Under the pieces are notes generated by a model. The model was not told where the DNA came from. It made no database searches and saw only the letters and a program-made list of their open reading frames with translations. This document shows, piece after piece, positions 32,985 to 43,124 of a stretch of DNA of 64,000 nucleotides (position 1 is its first letter; each line of letters starts with the position of its first letter). Source of the stretch: Prosapia bicincta (lineage: Eukaryota > Arthropoda > Insecta > Hemiptera > Cercopidae); contig JBAIZL010000002.1 of assembly GCA_036971475.1 (NCBI GenBank), positions 229,300,643 to 229,364,642 of the forward strand. Reading direction: 5' to 3'. Position numbers and translations under genes: made by a program.

Positions 32985-33905
32985 AATAATTAAAAATTGT
33001 TTTTAATGTTTTGATACTATACAAATCCAAGATAAATTTGTTGTCACCTATGACAGTTGTCCTCCAAAATGAACAGGTATTTATAAATAAATTTGTGTAC
33101 AAATCGTAAATGTCGTTGACTACAAAATAGTACTGATACCAATCAAAAAAAGGTAGATAAATGTTCAAGGTTCTTAATGCCGGCAATCACAAGTATTATC
33201 AAAATAAAATTACTTTAATACAATAGTTAATCAAATGATTATCAGATTGTAAGGATAAGTAGGCAGTGTTAAGTCACCCCATATTATCCCATGAAAATAT
33301 CATGTCATTTTTTCCCAAACTGGTTATATAACATAAGTTATTATAAATTTAACAAAAGAAAAAACAAATATATTTTTTCAAGTGTCCTCTGCAATATTCT
33401 AATTGAAGTACAGTAATTAAAGTGATCAGCCATTGGTGCGTGACCCTCTGTATTTTTGCTTCAGTAATGTTGATGTGGGTGACCTGCTGATCTCTAAGAA
33501 AGTTACGGGTTTAATATTTATAAAAAATATAGCTAACAAAACTAAAAGGAATATTTACAACTGTGATATTTGGTTTGCCCATATTTTCAGAGATATCACA
33601 ATATTAAAAGCTGATAATTACCAAAATTTTATTACAACTTTTAAAAACTTCTAACCCTAATTATATTTGATACAAAAGTGATAGTTTAGTCATTGGTGCC
33701 TGGCCGTCTATACTTTTGCTTCAATATTGATGTGGGTGACCTGCTGATCTCTAAGAAAGTTGTAAGTGTTACACGATTAATGTTTATAAAAAATATAGCT
33801 AACAAAACTATAAACAATATTTACAACCATATTGGGTACCTTGGCCATATTTTCAAAGATATCACAATATTAAAAGCTGGTAATTACTAAAACGTTAATA
33901 CAACT
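32985..33905 (+). repeat. Duplicated unit with internal ~261-bp tandem repeat
   Basis: The part 32985-33600 is the direct-orientation copy of 18140-18720. The parts 33422-33650 and 33683-33905 are tandem copies of each other, sharing GTGGGTGACCTGCTGATCTC, AAAAATATAGCTAACAAAAC and GATATCACAATATTAAAAGC. Short frames at 33433-33654 and 33693-33890 are alike only because the DNA is duplicated. I recognise no protein. Confidence 0.75.
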
Positions 33906-34117
33906 TTTAACACGTTGACTGCTAAAATACATGCAATGTAGTATGACAAATGCTAAAAAATTATTTTTCTAATTTTCTTACCAAAATGAAAAAATATAAA
34001 GATATAATGTCAATTCAAGCCATAAAAACCCTGTGGTAACCAATTTAAAATTGTGGTAGAGGGATCCCTGAAATGGGCATCTGGGGAAAGTAGTCTGCAC
34101 TGATTTGAACTAAATAA

Positions 34118-34941
34118 GGCCTGTTTTCCATTGTAACACGTATAATATATTATGATAACACTAGTAAATTTGCAGCCCTCCGAACTATCAATGAAAAATA
34201 TCCTGCACCAGATTGGCTCCAAATTTACACAGATGGATCATCCATACCTGGATCAGGCGAAACAGGGGCTGCATACTACTGCTTATATTTTGAGGGATTT
34301 TCTGCTGTCGGGGCCCACCTTAGCTACTATGACAGTGAGGTGGCTGCCATATATGGTGCAGCAATAGAACTTGAGAACCTGACTGCTCCGGGTAGGGCCG
34401 TTTTCCTTGTTGACTCTAAGACCGCCATCATGAATCTCTCTGGGAACTCACGGACCGACTGTAGTAGAACAATAGAATGTAGAAGAAAACTAAATGCTCT
34501 CATAAATGCCGGGTGGGTACTTAATTTCCAGTGGATCCCGAGCCATGTAAACATCACTGGCAATGAAAAAGCTGATCAACTAGCCAAGCAGGGAACAAGC
34601 CTCCCCCAACCCGAGCATCTGAGTTCACTACATTCCTCCAGGTCCCTAATAAAGACGTCCACTAAAAAATGGAATCAAGGTCGATTGAGGGAGCCCTCAG
34701 CAGGAAAACGGTGGGAAAGTCTTGTGACGGGTAGACCAATTGACCAAAACTTGCCCCGATCTGTTAGCGTTGCAGCTTTCAGATTGAAGACCGGTCATGA
34801 TTACCTTGCTGCGCATCTCCACCACATTCATGTGCTACCAACCCCAGAGTGTCTGCTGTGTGGTGGTGAACTTATGAATGCCAAACACCTTAATGATTGC
34901 ACAGCCCTGGACTGGGCCCAGGATTACAACAGGCCAATCTG

Positions 34942-34992
<51 letters not shown>

Positions 34993-34996
34993 TTAA
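34118..34996 (+). pseudogene. Non-LTR retrotransposon RNase H domain and C-terminus, catalytic residues intact
   Basis: The frame is open from 34118 to a stop at 34994-34996 without an upstream start. It reads ALRTINEKYPAPDWLQ, IYTDGSSIPGSGETGAAYY, YYDSEVAAIYGAAIELE, AVFLVDSKTAIMNLSGN, FQWIPSHVNITGNEKADQLA and, near the end, FRLKTGHDYLAAHLHHIHV and CLLCGGELMNAKHLNDCTAL. The four RNase H acidic residues (D in TDGS, E in SEVA, D in VDSK, D in EKAD) are all present. The C-terminal cysteine/histidine segment follows. The frame then runs into a (TA)n tract, which replaces the normal end. The reverse transcriptase part upstream is missing. Confidence 0.9.
34944..34988. repeat. (TA)n microsatellite
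   Basis: About 22 TA units directly follow the retroelement C-terminus and are translated as an IYIYIY tail. It may have grown from the 3' end of the truncated retroelement. Confidence 0.95.
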
Positions 34997-35133
34997 CGTT
35001 ATCCATTGTTTTTCCGTTGCACTGACTTTATGAAGTTAATATATTACTAGTGTAAGTAATTTTATCCACCATTAAGTGCAATAATTTTACCTTGAGTGAT
35101 GAGGCACCTTTCGGTCAATTGACCATTGTCGAA

Positions 35134-35490
35134 TCACTGATGTTTTTCTGTTGTAGATGTTCGGTCTGTGAAGTTGGTGTTTGTTGACGTTACGCGCACT
35201 TTTTCTTGATCTGTGTGTATGATATTTCTATATAGTATGTCTTCTGTATATGTTGTTTGTAGATTCATTAAATTGTTGTGTATGTTTTTATAAATGTGGT
35301 ATTTTTCTAGTGAGTTTAGTTCTATTGGGTTGTTATTTATTTCAAGTATGATTAGGTTATTTTCGTAATTTGTTATTTCGTGTTTATGGGATATTAGGTG
35401 TGCTGCAACATTTGATACTTTAGAATTTTTGTTTTTGAATGCTCTATAATGTTCTTCTTCTTATTTTAAATGTTCTGGTTGTTTTTCCTA
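35134..35490 (-). pseudogene. Penelope-like element: GIY-YIG C-terminal part
   Basis: On the minus strand GKTTRTFKIR is followed, after a frame change, by EEHYRAFKNKNSKVSNVAAH, LISHKHEITNYENNLIILEI, NNNPIELNSLEKYHIYKNIH, NNLMNLQTTYTEDILYRN and a stop at 35134-35136 after STTEKHQ. More than 110 codons are open here. The order of H..A...AHL...H.I..E...ILE.......LE...I fits the C-terminal part of PLE endonuclease domains. The upstream part of the GIY-YIG domain is missing on this strand because the sequence turns round into the opposite copy at about 35495. Confidence 0.85.
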
Positions 35491-35499
35491 GTAGTTTTT

Positions 35500-35600
35500 C
35501 CTAGCGTTGCAACAACTGTAACGCTTTTTACATAGGAAAAACAACCAGAACATTTAAAATAAGATTTATCAAGTTCAAAGCAAGTTCTGGTTAGTTGAAG
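35500..35600 (+). pseudogene. Penelope-like element: GIY-YIG start, opposite orientation
   Basis: The plus strand encodes CNNCNAFYIGKTTRTFKIRF. It is the proximal part of the same endonuclease domain whose distal part is on the minus strand next to it. The segments 35459-35490 and 35533-35564 are inverted copies (TTATTTTAAATGTTCTGG and its complement). Two PLE copies therefore meet within the GIY-YIG coding region. Confidence 0.85.
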
Positions 35601-36250
35601 AATTTCAAATTAAGACATGGAATGTGGGAACTAGATAATCAAGAAGAAAAATTGTTTTCTTATTAAACTCCATCTAGCTCTTTGAAAATTGAATTCACCA
35701 TTATAAAACAATATGATTTAGAAAATGTTTTGGCTTTGATGAAATTGACTGTGGCAAGCATTGCCAAGAAATGCCATAGATACAAAAAGATAGATATCTG
35801 TAGGAGTTGAGAAAATTCATACATAATTGCAGAAACTTGGAAAAACATTTCAGCCGAAACTCTAGCTTGTGAATGACACAAACTTGGGCTTCAACCATAG
35901 AGAAAATACTATCAGACTGTTTCAGATAAAATCATTATGCAAATTTTACTAGCTGAAGAATTTGTGGATGTGTTAAAAAGTTATTTGGAAACCTGGTTTT
36001 TAAATAATAAATGAAGAGAAAATATCTATCTAAACTTCAGAAGAAACTAATGGTGATGGGAAAACTAAATAGCTAAGTGAAAATTATGAAATCCCAGGAT
36101 CTTTACATAGTGATGCCTATGTAGCATTTGAGGCAGCAATTAGATGGGCAAAACAACAAGAATGGCTTTCTCACTCAAAAATCTTACTGATCCAAAGTTT
36201 AAGAGATGAGGCTATTTGGGAAAGTTAAAATAACTAAAAATACATTGCTA
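35601..36250 (+). pseudogene. Possible Tigger-type transposase C-terminal remnant
   Basis: Near 36110-36225 the plus strand reads DAYVAFEAAIRWAKQQEWL and SHSKILLIQSLRDEAI. That resembles the C-terminal S..EA..A....RW.E.Q......L...+LRD.A segment of Tigger/jerky-type proteins. The preceding sequence shows no clear DDE core and is full of stops. This is a weak assignment based on one block. Confidence 0.35.
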
Positions 36251-36280
36251 CTTGAAAAAAAAAATAATGCTGTATATTTG

Positions 36281-36425
36281 TTAATTGAATCTTCACGTGA
36301 GCTACTAGTTATCACTAAACATTTGTAAATGTTTATAAACTTGCCTATAGTAGGCACTTACTTATATTTGTTGAGGACGGCCGTTTTGGGAGATGTGTCC
36401 CATTGTCAACTCAGACCGAAAAACT
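36281..36425 (+). repeat. Solo PLE-end-like repeat directly upstream of a PLE
   Basis: It begins GAATCTTCACGTGAGCTACT and runs through GCCGTTTTGGGAGATGTGTC to CTCAGACCG, matching 15085-15213 and 23676-23820. It abuts the PLE coding remnant that starts at 36426, which links this repeat family to Penelope-like elements. Confidence 0.75.
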
Positions 36426-37330
36426 CCTCACCTAGACTAACAAAATACACCCAAAACTCCAGTTCCCCTCAGAGATTGAAACCAACCTCGACCTCACCAT
36501 AACAAAAAGCCACACACAAGAACACAGCTTCAACATTTACAGAAAACCCACAACGACAGACACACTTATCCAACAACACCTCAAACCAACCTATCCAACA
36601 CAAACACGCTGCCTTTAAATCCATGCTCCATAGACTTAAAGAAGTTACAATAACAACAGAAAACATAAATAAAAAACTAGACACCATTAAATATTTAGCA
36701 TACACAAATGGATGTAACACCACAATAATAGATAAACATGGCACAATATACAAAAAAAGTTGCTCGTGTAGTTATATCTTAATAAAAAAAAACTAAAATA
36801 ACCACTACAAAGAGGGAAAACAAATACATCACAATACCATGCATAAACAGAACATCAAATAAAATAGCCCACAAATTTCAAAAACAGGATAAATATAGCA
36901 TACAAAACTAATAATAATTTACAATGCAAAATACAACAAAACCAACAACGAATATAAACTACAAGCACCAAGCGTTTACAAATGAAACTGCAACAAATTC
37001 TACATTGGGCAAACAGGTTGCAGCTTCAAAAAAAGAGTTGAAGAACACAAACAAAACATATTCAGCATTTTCAATCATATAAAAGAAACAGGACACAAAT
37101 ACACAGACACTTACCATAACCTAGAGATCTTAACATGCTAGAACATTATGAAATTAAACACACAAAATACAAAGATATTAAACAAACAAAACCAATATAA
37201 ATCATACATACTCTTTGATACTATCGAAAACCTGGCTTTAAAACCGTCACAGCTTAATGTAACAACTTCAAGCAGAAGACACTAATGAAGATGTCCAAGG
37301 AGTGATCGAAAACGTTCTGTCTTAGTAAGT
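36426..37330 (+). pseudogene. Penelope-like element: RT C-terminus and GIY-YIG domain
   Basis: In order, with frameshifts, the plus strand reads LDLTITKSHTQEHSFNIYRK, PTTTDTLI, AAFKSMLHRLKEVTITTENI, KKLDTIKYLAYTNGCNTTII and, from about 36985, CNKFYIGQTGCSFKKRVEEH, SIFNHIKETGHKYTDTYHNL and EILTC. F.IYRKPT.TD is the landmark just after the reverse transcriptase catalytic region in PLEs, and C..FYIGQTG..F..R..EH is the endonuclease. The YxDD box is absent because the copy is 5'-truncated. At the end (about 37282-37313), CTAATGAAGATGTCC followed by GATCGAAAACGTT is a decayed hammerhead-like block. Confidence 0.88.
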
Positions 37331-40125
37331 TTTTACAAATTTACACAATTTAAACTTCGAATTGTTATAAACTAATGTAAAAGTGATAATTAAGTTTCAC
37401 CAAATGTAATGAAGAATAAAATTCAAGGATACTAAATGAGTAATAGACGTAGATTACTTGTCAAAGATTACTGGCATATAACTGTAAAACTCATAAATTG
37501 ATGAATGAAAGCTTGAATTTGATAGGGGAGAAAATTTAAAAGTATTCTTGGGGTTTTTTTAGTATGAAAAAAATAACCAGACTTCTTGTACAATATTTTG
37601 ATAAGACTAAATTCAGTCCAAACATTGAACTGGTATTTATAAGTCAAATCTAATTAAAGTGAATCATATTAGTTTTTATTCTAAAATCAAAATGTAGGCA
37701 ACAGGGGCTGTAAGTTTAAAGCTACATTTGATTATTATCATTAGTGAAAATTAAACAAACAAATCTAACAATAAATCCCTTAAACACTCATTAACAATCC
37801 ACAAATGTAATAAATTTAGCTTTTTGTAAACATATTCAAATTAGCAAAATACAATCATTTATTAGCTTTGTAAATAAAATTATATCTTGACCAAGATTTC
37901 TATGACTTTAAATTTTTGAAGATAATTTTATTTTTTAATTATTCTTAATTCCTGGTAAACAAATTTAATTGTATATGTATTTTGCCAGTCAAAGTAGAAA
38001 AGGTTTTGAGGATCGCAACAGCTTTCGTTTGAGGACTAGGGGTTTCCCTGACAAACGGAATTGAAAAAGTTGTCATGTAACTCATTAATTATATCAATTA
38101 ATCTTCACTTGTCATTACTTATTGACAGTATAATGATAATATGGCAGTCCTGCTCTCAGACATTCACCCACATTGCAAATACTTTTGTAATTTTAATTAT
38201 TTTGTAGAAGTGGTTTTAGTAAGTTTATAATTAGTGTAAACTAATTTATCAACACAAAAAGACAAAATGTAACAAAATAATAGGCATATTAAGGAAAAAG
38301 CGAGTGTGAAGTGCTTTTATCTAGTAGTCTCATAACTGGCAACTAAGGCGAACAGAAATCTGGTAACGAACACACCAAAGGAAACAATCTGTAGCCCCAT
38401 TTTAAGAATACAATATAATTATAAAGCAGGCAGAAATTCCTTCTGAATGTATTTTTGAATTTTAACATTAGGAAAAAAGTGGGAGCTAATTCCTACCCCA
38501 ATGTTACTTCATTCTAAACTTTAAAATAAGTTATTTAAATTTTTTCTTAATTTAGGTCTAAATAGCTCTTTCCAAATTTAGAGTACTCAATGAACATTAA
38601 CTTTAAGTATGAGTACAGTGTGATATTCATTTAGGACAAGTCATAAGTTTGGAAGAAATAACGACTTCAAGGTATTTTAAAATTTTCATAAACCACAATT
38701 CTACGGAGAAATATTGAGTCTAAAAGAGGATTTTGAAAATTCGTTAAGAACATCGTCTTCTGTTATAGGCCTATGCATATTTATTAACAACTGTAGTTCC
38801 TGTCAATTCATTTTGTAATAAATCTATCCTGAGGCTAAAATTGAGTTTTTCAATTTTATAGTATTATTAATATATAGGCTAAACGACTTGGTCTATTTGG
38901 GAATAAACTGACTGAGAGGTGTTAATTTTTTTCTTGTTAAAGGCTACATAAGAAATTGAAAAATGTATTTATTTTGACAAAAAAACCTACAGTTTTAAAA
39001 TAATAATTACTAGAATAATTTTCTAGTCAAAAACATTACTAGGTAGTAATTTTACTATGAACTATTACTCCAATATCTTTAGTAGTTAAAAAGTTAATAA
39101 GCCATAGGTTAACAAAACCTTAATATTTCAAATTCTTTTTTACAATAACTGAAGTCATTATACTTACATAGTTTTAATCACACAATTGTCCTACTTTGGT
39201 TTTATTACTTCTTAAGTTTTTTGTTGTTGACAATACTAGACCTAATATTCAAACCAAATATCTATTTTATTATTTGTTTGTGGTGAAACCAAGGCTCTAA
39301 CATAATGCTTGGTTATATAACTCATATTGAATTCACAATAACCTTCTATTTGAATTTATTAATATTCAACATATTTTGATAGAGTTAACATTTTTGCAAC
39401 TTATTTCTGTAATTTATCTTCCATTGCCTTCATTGTTCAGAGCAAGAACTTCTTGCTGCTTTTGCAATACAAAATTTAAAATGTTTATACTGTATCAGTG
39501 GTACACCAAGAATTTCGGTAAGGGTGCCAAGGACATCAACAACACGGGGGTACAACAACTCAGTTGTAATATTCTCTTAAATCAGTCAAGTTACTCAAAG
39601 CATTTGTGTTACTTAAGGGTGCCAACTCAACTACTGTGTATTTTTAAGGAAAATTTGTGAAACTTTTTATTATTGTTGCATTTAAATACTATTAACATTT
39701 TAATTTGCTAATTAACTAACTAATGCTCCCAATACTTCAAATTAACTATTAACAGTTATTTATTGGTACACCTTAATAGTTGAATTTTTATATGATGAAT
39801 GCACACTATACCTTTTCCAATGAAAGATAATGGGTTACATTTTTTTCTTTATAAGAATGGCCGGGAATGCCCAAGCCCCTATGGACCCCAGTGCAGGCAC
39901 TGTATTGTATTCTTAGAGTTAACAATGTCTGGAAAGAAAATTATGTAATACTCGGCTTTCATAATTTGCATTTACTAATTCTTAGAGTTGCCTTATAACA
40001 AATATAGATAGAATATATTCCCTCTTTAGAGGAAACGCATTGCACTACAAACATTGAACAATATGGATATAAACACCCTACATAAACCTTCTTATGTACA
40101 GTGTTATATACATACATACTTATAT
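37331..40125. other. Long unannotated AT-rich stretch
   Basis: Nearly 2.8 kb carries no recognisable protein, tandem array or inverted repeat. The largest frame, 94 codons at 39376-39660, has no family signature. This is the longest repeat-free-looking stretch of the first 41 kb. It could be single-copy intergenic or intronic DNA. Confidence 0.4.
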
Positions 40126-40985
40126 ATATGATGAAGAGTTATTATCTGGGGTACATCTGTTCATTCTGCAGTGCATTAATCGCAGTTCCGACGTATCACT
40201 AGAATCTCATCTAGCATTAACGAGGTAAACCCAACAACAGTTGAAGAGCGAGTGAAGAGCGCAGATAACTCTGCTTCTATATAGAGAGGAATGAAGCCAC
40301 GCCCATTGACGTCAATCCACACACACCGGAGCCAAACAATTACTCACATTCCTTTCCTTTTTTTCACCTTTCTGCCGATAAAATCTATCGATGACACATT
40401 TCCACACTGCGGGCAAATTCAAAGTATCATCGCGTTTGTTAAGACTCCCTTGCTCCTCTATTTCGACAGCCTCACTAATAATTCTAGTCCTGTAGTTTTC
40501 CACTTGAGCAATCTGTCGGCAAGACTGGAAATCAATGGTATGCCCTGTATCGCTGTGGTGCTTGTATAGCGCTGACGTTTTCTGCTTGTTTTTAAGGCCA
40601 AGTTTGTACTCCTCAAGTCTAGCTGAGATACGTCTGTACGATTTCTTACAAACTCCACAAGAAACGCTGTAAACGCCTTGGTTTTCCAAGAAGATCTTAT
40701 CTTTGGCGTTACCAAGAACCTTGTCGATGGTGATGTTAGATTTGTAAACAGAACGTATACCATGCCTCCTAAAGAGTCTACCAATCTTATCAGTGGTCCC
40801 TCTAATAAAAGGCAGGAAAAAAGTACCAGTTTTCTAAGTCTCTTTCTCGTCCACGTCAACCGGAAAGACACTATGGCGGTGTAACGCCGCTTTATCAATA
40901 GCATATAAACGTCGGAACTGCGATTTTGTGCACTTCAGAATGAACGGGTGTACTCCAGATAATAACTCTTCATCATATTTTTCCA
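40126..40985 (-). mobile_element. Penelope-like element with inverted ~65-bp ends
   Basis: The segment 40128-40192 (TGATGAAGAGTTATTATCTG, GTACATCTGTTCATTCTGCA, CGCAGTTCCGACGT) recurs as its reverse complement at about 40911-40978. The coding remnant lies between, on the minus strand. Inverted end copies around a 5'-truncated body are usual for PLE insertions. On the minus strand downstream of the coding part, CTAGATGAGATTCTAG, GATACGTC and GGAAC (about 40194-40230) form a decayed end-type motif. No reverse transcriptase core is included. Confidence 0.75.
40291..40985 (-). pseudogene. Penelope-like element: RT thumb region and GIY-YIG domain
   Basis: Minus-strand frames give RRLYAIDKAALHRHSVFPVD, FLPFIRGTTDKIGRLFRRHG, IRSVYKSNITIDKVLGNAKD, then the 125-codon frame 40689-40312 with ENQGVYSVSCGVCKKSYRRI, SARLEEYKLGLKNKQKTSAL, YKHHSDTGHTIDFQSCRQIA and RIISEAVEIEEQGSLNKRDD. 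GVY...CG.C...Y....R...R..E+......+.SAL..H....GH.I is the PLE endonuclease. The second half of the motif (YIG) is lost here (SYRRI), so the active site is damaged. One stop and one frame change lie upstream. Confidence 0.9.
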
Positions 40986-41056
40986 TCCGTAAAGGAATAC
41001 TTATCAGCATATATATTACCAAGTAAGATTCTTGTTTAAGTACATAAGTGAAAGTG

Positions 41057-41116
<60 letters not shown>
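41057..41116. repeat. (TA)n microsatellite
   Basis: An alternating TA tract of about 60 bp with a single TTTA interruption near 41079. Confidence 0.95.
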
Positions 41117-41117
<1 letters not shown>

Positions 41118-43124
41118 GTATATACATACTGTATTTTAGTTAAAAGTAATGAATTAATTCATCCAATGCCCTAAATATTTACCCACAATGCGATGTGGCT
41201 AGATCGCAAGTAGCACAAAGCTTTGTAAATCTTTTGTTTCGTTCAATGAACAAATGAAATGTTCATTTCTCGTCGTACATTTTCAATAGCCGAAGTAAAT
41301 AGACAGTTTGGTCAATGTGTAAATCAGAGCTGAGAGCTTAGCCGAACGCAGGGGCAATGTTCTAACCTGCGTTCCCCCCCCCCCGCACATGTAATAACTT
41401 CTCTTACTCATCACACGTAGAGCCTATCATTCAAGCTTACAAATAATAAATATTGAAAAATAGTTTTTAGAATACTTATTCTATAACAGACGCTTTATAT
41501 AATTGAGGGATATTTTGAAACTATATGTGGGATATTTGGTTTTACTCATTTAATAAAGATCTAGCATAAATTTGCAATATTTATCATAAACTGTAAAAAA
41601 TATAGTTATAACGTCTCTAAGTAGACAGCGTCGATAATTTCATGTTAATTTAATGACTGGAAAAATAGAGTGCTACTAAAACAAGGAAATTGGATTCATT
41701 CATGCAAAATACTAACGGCAATTTGGACTCATCTGAAAATTGATATCGATATTGCGAAGACAAAAACAAGATCGAAGCTGGGTGATTTAGCGCTAAGAAA
41801 GAGGCGATCTTTGACGTAGCAAGACTTTGCTTCCAAGCTTCGCAGTAATTACCACACTGGTCTTCTATGTTTTAAATAAATACATACACTTTACGATCAT
41901 CATAGCTGGAAACCAAACTATGATCACCTGTCAAAAACCAATTCTTGGTGATATCAAGTGGGGAATAACTAATAAGTACAATATTCATGCAGTGATTGAC
42001 TTATATCTCTTTCTTTAAAGATATATAGATAGAAAAATCTAACTTGAACATGTGCGTGTTTTAATTTCTTGATTGTATTTTAATGTTAAGTATAAAAATT
42101 AAATCTGTCCACTGTACAAAATTGAACGGTCGAAAAGCTTTATAAAGTTACAAAACATTTTTGAAAAAATTTGTTCCAGAGTATTTTTATTTTAAATAGG
42201 CCCCCGGGAGAGAGGGTGAGCTGATGTATTTATTCGTAACGGTATTGACAACTACCACCATTAATCACGGCACAACATCCCCTACCCGTTAATATTTCGT
42301 CATCAATTGAACCCTTATTCAGCGGAATTCAAATTCTACTGTGTTTGGTGTCGATTCATTGTCCAAACACGGTTCGCATTTTCCCTTGTAAATATTTCAC
42401 AAATAATTAAATTTGTTCATCAAATTTTGTTTCATAAACTTCGTAGACTTTTATTGGTATTTTGAAGTGCCTTTAACTTTATAGGTTTTGAAATGGTTTG
42501 ATAATGACAAGTTTGAAAATTGTAGAAGCTTAAGAGATACAAAATCAGACTTTTCATTACAGAATGAAAAATTGTAAAATTAAATAATCCACGATCATGT
42601 AACAAAGTACTGCGTGATACAAGTTGGAAACGAGAAAACAATATCAAAGCCAGCCTAAATTCATCGTTGTATTTTTTATTAGAACAAATAAATCTTCACT
42701 CGAAAAATGTTTGATATGGAGATTAGTAACTGGCCTAAGTGGATGTTTGGGAGTTTAAATTAATGAAGAAACCCCATTAAGTGTACATTTAGTATAAATA
42801 AGTGTAAATCTTGAATGAAGGATGTTGAGGGGTTAGATAGTAAAAATAATGAAGTAATGTTGGAAAAGGAGATAACAGACAATATATACTTTTAGATAAA
42901 TAGTATCTCGTAAAATAATTACTTCACAAAATGGATGTTCTATGAAGAAATCCAAAAACATCACACAATGATACTGCAGCTGAAATTAAGAAAGAAAGGA
43001 AGTTGGAAAAGATATCTACACACGCTACTTTGACGGGTTATGGCTAGTGAAAATATTTTCTGGATCTTAGTTCTTCTTATAAAGTATTAGCCTACTGAAA
43101 TACTTATGACGTCAAAGATGCTAG
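41117..43124. other. Unannotated sequence before the 52-bp array
   Basis: No gene or transposon was recognised. Short frames at 41827-42018 (plus) and 42432-42647 (minus) have no family signature. A C-run is present near 41376-41388. Confidence 0.4.

Larger units (their letters stand above)
28040..32990 (-). repeat. Right arm of the large inverted duplication
   Basis: It carries reverse-complement matches to 22081-25370 in mirrored order, described under the left arm. It is longer because of insertions private to this arm: the piggyBac-like element (28370-29673), unassigned sequence at about 29680-29900, a non-LTR RNase H fragment (30150-30840), foldback 5 (31477-31637) and other unassigned DNA (31640-32260). 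The regions 30841-31380 and 31640-32260 show nothing that I recognise. Confidence 0.7.

Noticed and set aside
34010..34563. Minus-strand frames within 34.0-34.6 kb
   Set aside because: They are shadows of the plus-strand RNase H frame.
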